This document shows positions 32,199 to 40,636 of a stretch of 64,000 nt of DNA, piece by piece. The stretch is from CALBGR01 sp964499935 (GTDB lineage: Bacteria > Patescibacteriota > Saccharimonadia > Saccharimonadales > UBA4665). The stretch is from the NCBI GenBank assembly GCA_964499935.1, contig CAZCMS010000001.1, forward strand, positions 372,001-436,000. The letters are read 5' to 3'. Numbering within the stretch: position 1 is the stretch's first letter; every line of letters begins with the position of its first letter. The position numbers were made by a program, and so were the translations under genes. The notes beneath the pieces were generated by a model. That model did no database searches, was not told the origin of the DNA, and saw nothing but the letters and a program-made list of their open reading frames with translations.

Positions 32199-33878
32199 TC
32201 ACAACAGATTATTGACGCGTCCTGCCGACATGGATAGGGCTATACTTGTTGTGCCATCAGGAAGAACCCGGTATGCTATGTGTTCTACGAATTCCTGAGT
32301 ATTTTTGTTATAAACATGTATCCCAAAATTCGCATCTTTTTTAGGCATCTCGATTTGTGTAATGCCTCCACCTGCGCCTACTAAACTGCCAATTGTGTGT
32401 GCCAGTTGTGTTTGCTTTTCGGCACCTTTGCTTGCAACGATGTTACTTTCTATATGTGTGTGGCCAGAAAAAGCGAATGCCACGCAACCTATTGCCAGTG
32501 TTTCTGCTGCTGCAATAGCGTCATGACTCAGCACCATAGGCGGTACTCCGGTTTTTTCCTGTACTGCACAGGCTGTATCTGCAATTGCATCACCTTGCGC
32601 AGTCATTTCTTCGGTCATTGGTAGTGTTTCGCCCCAGGTACTCTTGCGCGGATCGGGAGCACCCACGAATGTGACATCACGGATACTTGCCTGATAGTTA
32701 TTTTCTTTATCGAGCGTGTCGTATATCACGGCGCCATCGTCGCCCTCTGCCTTTATGTGGCGTTTCACGTCATGATTGCCCATCACGCCAATCATAGGGA
32801 CAGAGAGTTTTTTAGTAGCAGCAATAAGGTCATCAAAACACTTTGCTTCGTAGGGCATAGTTTGCATGTTTGTTTGCGTGTCGCCAGTATTAACGATCAC
32901 ACTTGGTCGGAACGCCTCCATCGGCGCACCAAGCATATGTTGCAGGGCTGGTGCATCACAGTGCACATCACTGATATGAGCTATAGCTACAAGGTCGGGA
33001 TTGTTTTGGTAGTCAAATCCACCTTGTTCACGGAACGTTTCTATAGTTTTCCGGGAATGCTCCGCAACCGTTTTGCGCCAAAAGTTTTCTTTCGTATCGA
33101 GCTTGGAGACAACTTCCACGACACCCTTATGGAGTGCGTCACCAAACGTTCCGCCTATCTTTGCATCTTTCAATGCATCGGGTGCTCGCTGCGCAATTAT
33201 AGGGTCGATATTTTGTGTTGTGTTGATAGCTTGTGCAGATTTTGATTCTGGTCCTACAAGATTAAACGCACCAAACGCTACGGTGGCAGCGACCACACCT
33301 ATTAATGATCTTTTAAGATTTTTTCTTCGCTCTAAAAACGCCTCTTCGGAATGTTCGTTGCCACGCTTTTGTTGTATGTAGCGTAATCCGGCATTTGCTA
33401 CGATTGCACCAGCAGTCAATCCTGCACCCATGGCAGCACCGGTAGCCAGATGATCGACAATCGCGTCTCGTACTGGCGTAACAATTCCTTGGTCAAAAGA
33501 CGCAAAAGAGGCAACAAGTCGATCAAGTTTTTCGCTTCCTTGCGTAGCTGCTATGTCGAACTTGGAAATTTGTGTTGCAAGCTCTACATGTTCGCCTACG
33601 AATGGCATTTTTACGTTCGGCAAATCAATATTAAGCAGGCCAGAGTTAATACGGGTACCACCATCACCAATAGCAGGCGATAGCTTGAGCTCGACATCTG
33701 GCGTAAGCCCTACGGTAACTGGCCTAAATACAACATTGGCAGTAGCGCCAATAGCTCCAGCAGATGCTACAAGGCCGGTGTTTTCGATAGCATGACGCAA
33801 TCGAAAGTTAGTAGCCTCGTGTTCTTGTGCTGCGTGATCGTTGTGATCAATGTGTTCACTTTGCCCGGATTCGCTCAT
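32199..33878 (-). CDS. membrane-tethered calcineurin-like metallophosphoesterase
   Basis: 559 residues. The N-terminal 215 residues carry Ala/Gly-rich hydrophobic segments (about 32-52, 145-168 and 192-212) that should cross the membrane. The C-terminal 300 residues are a metallophosphoesterase with all five blocks: AHISDVHCDAP (D-x-H), VNTGDTQTNM (GD), VMGNHDVKRH (GNHD), VLSHDAIA (H) and FSGHTHIE (GH-H). The first histidine block resembles YaeI/YkuE-type enzymes, but the membrane part is not typical of them. The substrate is unknown (nucleotide, lipid or other phosphoester). A TATAGT lies 10 nt before its ATG. Confidence 0.75.
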   Translation of the reverse strand: MSESGQSEHIDHNDHAAQEHEATNFRLRHAIENTGLVASAGAIGATANVVFRPVTVGLTPDVELKLSPAIGDGGTRINSGLLNIDLPNVKMPFVGEHVELATQISKFDIAATQGSEKLDRLVASFASFDQGIVTPVRDAIVDHLATGAAMGAGLTAGAIVANAGLRYIQQKRGNEHSEEAFLERRKNLKRSLIGVVAATVAFGAFNLVGPESKSAQAINTTQNIDPIIAQRAPDALKDAKIGGTFGDALHKGVVEVVSKLDTKENFWRKTVAEHSRKTIETFREQGGFDYQNNPDLVAIAHISDVHCDAPALQHMLGAPMEAFRPSVIVNTGDTQTNMQTMPYEAKCFDDLIAATKKLSVPMIGVMGNHDVKRHIKAEGDDGAVIYDTLDKENNYQASIRDVTFVGAPDPRKSTWGETLPMTEEMTAQGDAIADTACAVQEKTGVPPMVLSHDAIAAAETLAIGCVAFAFSGHTHIESNIVASKGAEKQTQLAHTIGSLVGAGGGITQIEMPKKDANFGIHVYNKNTQEFVEHIAYRVLPDGTTSIALSMSAGRVNNLL

Positions 33879-33943
33879 CGTGTTATTAACTATACCTTAA
33901 ATAATGGGGCGGATCTGTTGTGGCTATTTCCACGTCACTTTGT

Positions 33944-34579
33944 TTATAGCTGGTAAAGCGCTTCAAGCTCCGACAATTGTTGTTGCCTGGCTGCTTGCAA
34001 ATGCGAATCGTGCAGCACAGTAGATCTTGGTTCATAGGTGCCATCTTTAGACAGTGTCCCTAATGATCGGTGTTCGATAATCTCATGACCAGTTTCTGTC
34101 TCGACTATTTGAGCCTGATATGCTGCGTGCGTGTATTGGTTTTTATCTACAATGGCCTGAACATGATAGGCTGTGTCGCCCTCGAACTGATCCAAAACTG
34201 TCGCATCCAAAGGCTCTACGAATAGTCTAATGTCTGCATTATCCTCTTCTTGGTTTTCCGCTGAGTTCTCTTCTGTATCGGTTCCAATTGTAATATGGTC
34301 AGCAACAAGGCCATGAGGTGCGATAACAACAGGATGTTCGCCAATAAGGTCGAGCATTTTTCTAATAACATTCGTAGGGAGCGACCGTGGGCCAGCCTGC
34401 ATGAGCTGATTTACATCTTCTGCAGTAACGTCGTTAATGTCAGCCAGGTGACAATCGATAGCCTGGGATATAAGTGATAACCGCTTGTCGTTTTCGTCTT
34501 GCTCGTTGACACTGACAATAGACACGATTTCTTCTTGACTGGTCGAAGGGTCTTCGGGATGATATTCCAAATACGCCAT
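33944..34579 (-). CDS. hypothetical acidic protein, 211 residues
   Basis: I do not recognise it. It is strongly acidic, with no signal peptide or membrane helix. Residues 30-85 are helical (DINDVTAEDVNQLMQAGPRS), an Asp/Glu-rich linker follows (about 100-118, EENSAENQEEDNAD), and the C-terminal half is beta-rich (YHVQAIVDKNQYTHAAYQAQ). It is in line with two other minus-strand genes of unknown function. Divergent from alaS, with 84 bp between the start codons. Confidence 0.55.
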   Translation of the reverse strand: MAYLEYHPEDPSTSQEEIVSIVSVNEQDENDKRLSLISQAIDCHLADINDVTAEDVNQLMQAGPRSLPTNVIRKMLDLIGEHPVVIAPHGLVADHITIGTDTEENSAENQEEDNADIRLFVEPLDATVLDQFEGDTAYHVQAIVDKNQYTHAAYQAQIVETETGHEIIEHRSLGTLSKDGTYEPRSTVLHDSHLQAARQQQLSELEALYQL

Positions 34580-34645
34580 AATTATTGTATATTATAACTC
34601 AAATATACGTAATTGTCAATATTACCGCGTATATTGCAAATAATT

Positions 34646-34654
34646 TGGTATAAT
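34646..34654 (+). promoter_or_regulatory. extended -10 of alaS
   Basis: TGGTATAAT with 9 nt to the ATG at 34664 and no Shine-Dalgarno. This decides the start in favour of 34664 over a longer in-frame start at 34613. Confidence 0.6.
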
Positions 34655-34663
34655 CTAACAGAT

Positions 34664-36550
34664 ATGACAGCACAAGAAATCCGAAACGCGTATTTAGAAT
34701 TTTTTAAGAACCGTGGACACGCCGTAATCAAGCGAGCGCCGTTGGTACTCAAAGACGACCCAACCACTTTGTTTACTGGCTCTGGTATGCAACCGATGAT
34801 CCCATATTTGCTCGGTGAAGCACACCCAGAAGGCAGGCGAATTGTAGACAGCCAAACGTGTCTCCGAGCACAAGATATCGATGATATTGGCGACAATCGT
34901 CATACCACCTTTTTCGAAATGCTGGGCAACTGGAGTATGGGTGATTACTTCAAGGAGCAACAGATTGAATGGATTGCCGAATTCCTATTTGATGTGGTGG
35001 GGCTTGATCCGCAAAAAGTGTATGTTTCTTGCTACATCGGCAATGAAGAATTTGGTATCCCGCGCGACGAAGAAGCCGTGCAGCTATGGACGAAAATTTT
35101 CGAAGCTCGTGGCATAGACCCTAAAGTTGTAGAAATTGGTTCAGCCGAAAATGGCGACAAAGTCGGCATGCAAGGCGGACGAATCTTTCTGTATGATGGC
35201 AATGAAAACTGGTGGAGTCGCGGAGGCAGCGAAGAAAAAACCCCTGTTGGTGACCCCTGTGGACCAGATAGCGAAATGTTCTACGACTTTGGCGAAGCTG
35301 CGCACGATCCAAGCTTTGGTGAGCCACATCCAGCCAGTGATTCTGGTAGATTTATGGAAATCGGCAACAACGTATTTATGGCGTACAAAAAGGTGGCCGA
35401 AGGCAAGTTCGAGCTGTTGGATAAACCAAATATTGATCACGGTTCGGGTCTGGAACGCATTGCAGCTGCAAAAATCGGCAGCCCAGATGTATTTAAGATT
35501 AGCCTTATGTGGCCAATTATCGAAAAGCTTGAGCAGTTGAGCGGTAAAAAATATGATAGCCACACCAATGCCATGCGTGTGATCGCAGATCACTTGCGAG
35601 CAGCAACATTCTTGGCAGTCGATGGCTGTGTACCAAGCAATAAAGAACAAGGGTATGTGATGCGACGGTTGGTGCGCCGTGCAATTCGATTTGCCTTTGA
35701 CTTAGGTGTCGAACAAAACTTTATGGAAGAAATTGTACCTGTGATAGCAGATCTGTATCATGATGATTTTCCAGAAGTCGCAGAAAAGCGCGAAGAGGTA
35801 GTTGCAGTGCTAATTAAGGAAGAAAAAGCGTTTAAACAGACTTTACGTAAAGGGCTGCGTCAGCTTGAGAAGTTTGCAGAAGATGGACTCACCGGCACAG
35901 AATTATTCACTCTTTATGATACTTACGGCTTCCCAGTAGAGCTCTCCACTGAAGAGGCATTTAAGCAAAACATCATACTTTCAGATAACTGGCGCGCAGA
36001 ATTCGAAGCTAAAATGCAAGAACAGCGTCAGCGTAGCCAAACAGCTGCAAAGGGCACATTTAAGGGTGGTCTTGGTGGGCAGACGATGCAGCACAAGAAA
36101 TACCACACAGCGACCCACCTAATGTATCAGGCGCTACGAGATGTACTGGGTGATCATGTGGTGCAGCGCGGTAGCAATATCACCGAAGAACGACTGCGTT
36201 TTGACTTTAGTCATCCCGAAAAGGTTACTCGTGAGCAGCTTGACGAAGTAGAACGTATCGTAAACGAACAAATCCAAAAAGACCTAAAAATTAGCTTTGC
36301 AGAATATCCGACAGATGTCGCGATCAACGAAAAAGGCGCATTAGGGCAATTCGGCGATCGCTATGGCGATACGGTGAAAGTGTATAAAATGATCGCAGAT
36401 GGCGAAGAAAAGCCATTTAGCTTCGAGATTTGTGGTGGCCCTCATGTAGATCACACCATGCAACTCATCGAAGATGGCACAGTATTTAAGATCACCAAAG
36501 AAGAATCCTCCTCAGCAGGCATTCGTCGCATCAAAGCTATACTTGCGTAA
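34664..36550 (+). CDS. alaS: alanyl-tRNA synthetase, short form without the C-Ala domain
   Basis: 628 residues from the ATG at 34664, against about 870 in most bacteria. Charges tRNA-Ala. The catalytic core (TAQEIRNAYLEFFKNRGHAV, TLFTGSGMQPM, class II motifs) and the tRNA-recognition region are present. The editing domain has its zinc ligands HTATH and ICGGPHV (canonical CGGTH). The protein ends right after the editing domain, at GIRRIKAILA, so the coiled coil and DHHA1/C-Ala domain are missing. The stop is clean, with no sign of a frameshift into a lost 3' part; the space before the next gene is 20 bp. Confidence 0.95.
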   Translation: MTAQEIRNAYLEFFKNRGHAVIKRAPLVLKDDPTTLFTGSGMQPMIPYLLGEAHPEGRRIVDSQTCLRAQDIDDIGDNRHTTFFEMLGNWSMGDYFKEQQIEWIAEFLFDVVGLDPQKVYVSCYIGNEEFGIPRDEEAVQLWTKIFEARGIDPKVVEIGSAENGDKVGMQGGRIFLYDGNENWWSRGGSEEKTPVGDPCGPDSEMFYDFGEAAHDPSFGEPHPASDSGRFMEIGNNVFMAYKKVAEGKFELLDKPNIDHGSGLERIAAAKIGSPDVFKISLMWPIIEKLEQLSGKKYDSHTNAMRVIADHLRAATFLAVDGCVPSNKEQGYVMRRLVRRAIRFAFDLGVEQNFMEEIVPVIADLYHDDFPEVAEKREEVVAVLIKEEKAFKQTLRKGLRQLEKFAEDGLTGTELFTLYDTYGFPVELSTEEAFKQNIILSDNWRAEFEAKMQEQRQRSQTAAKGTFKGGLGGQTMQHKKYHTATHLMYQALRDVLGDHVVQRGSNITEERLRFDFSHPEKVTREQLDEVERIVNEQIQKDLKISFAEYPTDVAINEKGALGQFGDRYGDTVKVYKMIADGEEKPFSFEICGGPHVDHTMQLIEDGTVFKITKEESSSAGIRRIKAILA

Positions 36551-36570
36551 GGCAAATTATTGAAATAAAT

Positions 36571-36975
36571 TTAAGCAGCTTGCTGTGCGGAGTGTGGAGC
36601 ATTGCGGTCCTGGAATAGCTCCAGTCCACTTTCGGTAATATATGGCAGAGCGTCTGAGTCAACCGCAATGATTCCGTCCATGCCTCTGAGTACAGTTGCA
36701 ACTTGCTCGGCAACCTCAGCAGTGGCCTCGGCATGATTTTGATTTTCCGGAGTGTACAAGTGAATTTCGGTCACATTTACGCCACTATTGTCGTGGCTAT
36801 AGCGTTCGCCAATATACGCATTGCCATGTGGCAAAAGCACTTCGTTATATACTGTTTCAACTTGCGTTGAATCAAGTGGCGGAGTAACTGCTATGCAAGT
36901 CGCTTCCTCGCCCATAAAGTGACGTCGTTCAAATACGCCGGATTTAATACTGTGGAATTTAATACCGTCTGTCAT
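36571..36975 (-). CDS. hypothetical protein, 134 residues
   Basis: I do not recognise this small soluble protein. It reads as an alternating alpha/beta fold: MTDGIKFHSIKSGVFERRHF, ATCIAVTPPLDSTQVETVYN, GVNVTEIHLYTPENQNHAEA, EQVATVLRGMDGIIAVDSDA. The start has a good Shine-Dalgarno (AGGAG, 4 nt spacing). It has no signal peptide. It converges with alaS and diverges from the structured region before ftsA. Confidence 0.6.
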   Translation of the reverse strand: MTDGIKFHSIKSGVFERRHFMGEEATCIAVTPPLDSTQVETVYNEVLLPHGNAYIGERYSHDNSGVNVTEIHLYTPENQNHAEATAEVAEQVATVLRGMDGIIAVDSDALPYITESGLELFQDRNAPHSAQQAA

Positions 36976-37016
36976 GATGCTCCTGAATAATTAATAATTA
37001 GTTAAGTAAAATATTC

Positions 37017-37190
37017 GTTACATACAGTAACATCTATAATAGATACGGTCAATAGGTTGCAGTAGAGAGCGCTCAGGTTGTATCTCCGAGTTGTTGCAGT
37101 GATGACCTATTTGCAGAGCAAGGTCGCAGTATGCTCAGTCTGCTTCTTGTAGCCAAGCAGGCGCTTGCAAGTTAAGATTAGGCTTTTTCC
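37017..37190 (+). ncRNA. structured region upstream of ftsA (candidate RNA or leader)
   Basis: TATAAT at 37035-37040 is preceded by the inverted repeat GTTAC-ATACA-GTAAC (37017-37031). Downstream, AATAGGT (37051-37057) pairs with ACCTATT (37105-37111). TTGCA (37111-37115) pairs with TGCAA (37166-37170), enclosing two hairpins, GAGCA/TGCTC (37116-37136) and CTGCTT/AAGCAG (37140-37160). It ends near GGCTTTTTCC. No RNA family recognised. Confidence 0.4.
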
Positions 37191-37201
37191 TGACGCATTC
37201 G

Positions 37202-37210
37202 TGGTAAAAT
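37202..37210 (+). promoter_or_regulatory. extended -10 of ftsA
   Basis: TGGTAAAAT, 9 nt before the ATG at 37220, no Shine-Dalgarno. Confidence 0.5.
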
Positions 37211-37219
37211 AAACCGTAT

Positions 37220-38512
37220 ATGCTTCGTAAACTAAAAGAATTGCAAGCCTCTGTTAAGAATAAAACAGCGGGGGCAGAAGAATCAAACGATCAATACATT
37301 GTTGCGCTCGATGTTGGAACAGAGTACGTAAAGGCGTTAATCGGCAAACTTGTCGACGACGGTATTGAAATCATAGGTGTTGGCAGAAAACATCAAGGGC
37401 TTGGGGATATGCAATCAGGGGCCATCGCTGATATTACTGCTGTCACTCAAAACTGCGATCAGGCGCTTGCAGAAGCAGAAGATCAGGCTGGTGTTAGTGT
37501 GCGCACTGCCATGATTGGTATTGCAGGGGAATTAGTGAAGGGTGCAACTACTAGGGTTCGTGTCAGGCGAAAAGTTTCAGAGCGACCACTAGATATGGCT
37601 GAGCTCGAGAAAATCATCCGATTGGTGCAGGAGCGCGCCGAAAAAAAGGCTCGCCAGCAGGTTGCATGGGAGCTTGGCGGAAAAGACGTCGACATTCGTC
37701 TGGTTAACAGCGCATTAGTTGGTATAGAAATTGATGGGTACGAAGTAACTAATCCTGTTGGATTCCAGGGTAGAGACGTGGTGGTGCAGCTGTATACTGC
37801 GTTTGCTCCACTTGTTCATATAGGCGCGCTTGAAAGAACTGCCCAACAGCTCGATCTTGATCTGTTGGCAGTTGCTGCTGAACCATTTGCCGTTGCTCGA
37901 TCGGTGCTTGGGGACAATGCAGATGCGAGCATGAGCGCAATTTTAATGGATGTGGGTGGCGGTACTACAGATATTGCCGTAGTGAACGAAGGTGGCGTGC
38001 AAGGTACTAAAATTTTTGGTATTGGTGGCCGAGCGTATACCCGAGCAATTGAACGTAAACTCAGTATTAGTTTTGACGAGGCAGAAAAGCTGAAGATTGA
38101 ATCCAATAGCGGTAAGATTGAGAAAAAGTATGCCAATGCGGTTGAATCGTCACTACAAAAAACAGTGAATGTCTGGAGTACTGGAGTTGAGGTTGCACTT
38201 GGAGAATTTAATAAACTAGACCATTTGCCAAATAAAATATTGCTATGTGGTGGTGGCGCAAGTCTTGATATGCTCATGGATAGTCTTAATCAGGCTGAGT
38301 GGTATAAAGGACTGCCGTTTACACGCAAGCCAATAGTGCAACATATTCATCCTGATGAAGTGGTGGGTATTGTTGACACAACAGGAAAAGTTAACGATCA
38401 TACATATATTACAGCGCTAGGATTATTGCGAGTCGGTATGGACACACTGCAGTATAGTGGCAATGGCTCAGAGGGCATAAAAGATAAGATTGATAGGATT
38501 TTGAGAGTATGA
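37220..38512 (+). CDS. ftsA: FtsA-like cell division ATPase
   Basis: 430 residues with the actin/Hsp70-type ATPase fold: phosphate 1 loop IVALDVGTEYVKALIG (about 27-42), phosphate 2 loop LMDVGGGTTDIAVV (about 247-260), and adenosine loop ILLCGGGASLD. FtsA features include GVGRKHQGLGDMQSGAIADI and an inserted 1C-type subdomain (about 95-180). In well studied bacteria FtsA ties FtsZ to the membrane by a C-terminal amphipathic helix; here the tail GIKDKIDRILRV could do that. FtsZ is not in the window. PilM-like proteins are related, but length and motifs fit FtsA better. It overlaps the next gene by 4 bp. Confidence 0.85.
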   Translation: MLRKLKELQASVKNKTAGAEESNDQYIVALDVGTEYVKALIGKLVDDGIEIIGVGRKHQGLGDMQSGAIADITAVTQNCDQALAEAEDQAGVSVRTAMIGIAGELVKGATTRVRVRRKVSERPLDMAELEKIIRLVQERAEKKARQQVAWELGGKDVDIRLVNSALVGIEIDGYEVTNPVGFQGRDVVVQLYTAFAPLVHIGALERTAQQLDLDLLAVAAEPFAVARSVLGDNADASMSAILMDVGGGTTDIAVVNEGGVQGTKIFGIGGRAYTRAIERKLSISFDEAEKLKIESNSGKIEKKYANAVESSLQKTVNVWSTGVEVALGEFNKLDHLPNKILLCGGGASLDMLMDSLNQAEWYKGLPFTRKPIVQHIHPDEVVGIVDTTGKVNDHTYITALGLLRVGMDTLQYSGNGSEGIKDKIDRILRV

Positions 38513-40203
38513 GTACAGCTACAAAAGACGTACTATATGTAGATGTTGACGATGAGATTACGACGCTCATCGATAGGCTCGGCACGTCAAAACACAAAAT
38601 TGTAGCACTTGTTCTGCCAAAACGAGCATCGGTGCTACAAAGCGTAGTGAATATGAAGTTATTGAAGCGTGCCGCAGACGAACAGCAAAAGCACGTCGTA
38701 CTCATAACGAGTGAGGCAAGTTTATTACCTCTTGCTGGGGCAGTTGGCCTACATGTGGCACCTACGCCAAATTCTAAGCCAGCAATTCCACGGAAGCCCG
38801 AAGGCATTGACGACCTGGACGAAGAATCAGAAATAACAGAGAAAGACTTCGATCCGAAAGCGAGCGCAGCGACAGCAGTAGGCGCATTAACGGGAGCAAA
38901 GGCAGCAAATCGTGCCGACGATAACGAAGACGAACCGATTCAACTCGATAACGATGATGCACCTAGCGCAGTTGCTAAAGGCGCTGCTGCCAAGACTGGA
39001 AAGCAAAAAAAAGCTGCCAAGCCTAAAAAAGGCAAAAACAGCAAGCTAAAAGTCCCTGATTTTAACGCATTTCGCAAAAAATGGCTTCTGATTGGTGGAG
39101 CAGTCGTACTGCTGCTAATAGTATGGGTATTTGGTTTTATGATTTTGCCAAAAGCAACCATTGCCGTACGAACCGATAGCGAAGAGATAAATAAACGTCT
39201 CGATGTAACATTTGATACCGGAGCGGATAGCGTGGATGTATCGAGCGGAGTTATACCATCAGTTGTCGAGCAATCCGAAAAAGTAATAACTCAGTCGGTG
39301 CCTGCAACTGGGCAGGAAAACAGAGGCAACAAAGCAACTGGTGAAGTCGATTTTTCAGTAAGTTACCAAGTGTGTGCGCCAGGATCACAGCCAGTGGTTA
39401 TTCCTGCAGGAACAGGTGTTTCTCGTAATGGACTGACGTACATTACGAGGGAGAGCGTGCGCTTAGGACGCCAGGGCAACAGGTGTGAAATGGGTGGCAG
39501 TAGTGATATAACTGCACAAGCAGCCGGAGCAAATTACAATGTAAATAAAGGAGACTTTACTGTTGCGGGCAATTCTTCTGTTTCAGCAGAAGGTTCTGTA
39601 AGTGGTGGATCAGATAATATCGTTAAATTTGTAACGCAAGGTGATATCGATAGCCTAAATCAGAAGCTGGGAGCTCAGGCAGACAATGGCGGTGTACAGA
39701 GCGAACTTGCATCTAAGCTCGAAGGTAGGGATCTCTTTGTAGTAAAGGATAGCTTCAATACAGGTACGCCAGAAACAAACGTAACAGCAAAAGTTGGCGA
39801 CCAGACAGATACGGTGAACGGAACCCAAAAGATTACATACAGTATGGTTGGCGCCAAGAAGCAGGATATCGAAACCTTTATTACAAAAAGCGTAGACGAA
39901 AACATAGACACCAGTAGGCAGCGAGTGCTTAACACGGGTCTCGACGAAGCTACGTTTAAGTTGCAGAACCAGCAAAATAATTCCCAGCAAGTACAGATGT
40001 CTATGAACGTCACTGCACTTGCCGGGCCAAAGCTTGATGATGAAAAGATCAAGGAGCAGATAGCAGGCAAAAAAACAGGTGAAGTTCGCGATATGCTCAA
40101 GAATTACCCAGGGGTTACTGATGTCGAAGTGAAGTTAAGTCCATTCTGGGTGACATCTGTCCCTAAGAGCGCGAGCAAAATAACGATTACATACGAAAAA
40201 TAA
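38509..40203 (+). CDS. membrane protein with baseplate J/gp47-like domain
   Basis: 564 residues. A cytoplasmic N-terminal domain (1-90: VLYVDVDDEITTLIDRL, KIVALVLPKRASVLQSVVNM) is followed by a charged Lys/Ala/Asp linker (100-180) and one membrane helix (about 193-213, LLIGGAVVLLLIVWVFGFMI). The outside region (215-564) has the VVIPAGTGVSRNGLTYITRE and AAGANYNVNKGDFTVAGN segments of baseplate-J proteins. Such proteins are common in CPR genomes next to ftsA and are not evidence of a phage. The 4-bp overlap with ftsA suggests coupled synthesis, so I infer a role in envelope or division. Confidence 0.75.
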   Translation: MSTATKDVLYVDVDDEITTLIDRLGTSKHKIVALVLPKRASVLQSVVNMKLLKRAADEQQKHVVLITSEASLLPLAGAVGLHVAPTPNSKPAIPRKPEGIDDLDEESEITEKDFDPKASAATAVGALTGAKAANRADDNEDEPIQLDNDDAPSAVAKGAAAKTGKQKKAAKPKKGKNSKLKVPDFNAFRKKWLLIGGAVVLLLIVWVFGFMILPKATIAVRTDSEEINKRLDVTFDTGADSVDVSSGVIPSVVEQSEKVITQSVPATGQENRGNKATGEVDFSVSYQVCAPGSQPVVIPAGTGVSRNGLTYITRESVRLGRQGNRCEMGGSSDITAQAAGANYNVNKGDFTVAGNSSVSAEGSVSGGSDNIVKFVTQGDIDSLNQKLGAQADNGGVQSELASKLEGRDLFVVKDSFNTGTPETNVTAKVGDQTDTVNGTQKITYSMVGAKKQDIETFITKSVDENIDTSRQRVLNTGLDEATFKLQNQQNNSQQVQMSMNVTALAGPKLDDEKIKEQIAGKKTGEVRDMLKNYPGVTDVEVKLSPFWVTSVPKSASKITITYEK

Positions 40204-40219
40204 CAAGGTAAGGTACTTC

Positions 40220-40636
40220 GTGTATTCAATTTTAGGATTAGATATTGGTCAGCAAAGGACTGGGGTAGCAGTAGCAAATTCGATTGTCGGTATTGCAAGC
40301 CCGCTCGTGACTCTAGGCGCGCCTAATACACTTGTGACCGATATAGTGCAAATCGCGAACGACAAAGAAGTAAAAGTAATAGTTGTAGGATTGCCAAGAA
40401 ACTTGAGTGGTCAGGAGACTAGCCAAACGCTGTATGTTCAGAAAATTGCTGCCGAACTTGAAAAGGCGACCGGGTTACCTATACACTTTATAGACGAGGC
40501 CTTAACTTCCTCTAAGGCCGAAAGTGAACTAAAGGCACGCGGTAAGGCGTATCAAAAGGAAGATATTGATATGCTTGCAGCGACGTACATTTTAGAGGAT
40601 TTTTTAGTAGAACATCCGGAGGTTATGAATGTTTAA
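40220..40636 (+). CDS. ruvX: putative Holliday junction resolvase / pre-16S rRNA nuclease
   Basis: 138 residues, the usual YqgF/RuvX length, with an RNase H-like fold. Catalytic acidic residues are in LGLDIGQQRTGVAV (first Asp), FIDEALTSSKAE (Glu) and KEDIDMLAATYILEDFL (last Asp). VVGLPRNLSG matches the family's VGLP-nmdG. In E. coli YqgF matures the 5' end of 16S rRNA. GTG start, 16 nt after the previous stop and with AAGGTAAGG upstream; it overlaps mltG by 8 bp. Confidence 0.93.
   Translation: MYSILGLDIGQQRTGVAVANSIVGIASPLVTLGAPNTLVTDIVQIANDKEVKVIVVGLPRNLSGQETSQTLYVQKIAAELEKATGLPIHFIDEALTSSKAESELKARGKAYQKEDIDMLAATYILEDFLVEHPEVMNV

Noticed and set aside
35141..35650. Antisense reading frame of 169 codons inside alaS
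   Set aside because: It is a shadow of a strongly conserved gene, with no promoter or ribosome site of its own.
38509..40203. Prophage, because of the baseplate-J-like domain
   Set aside because: No other phage structural, replication or lysis gene is near, and the gene is coupled to ftsA.
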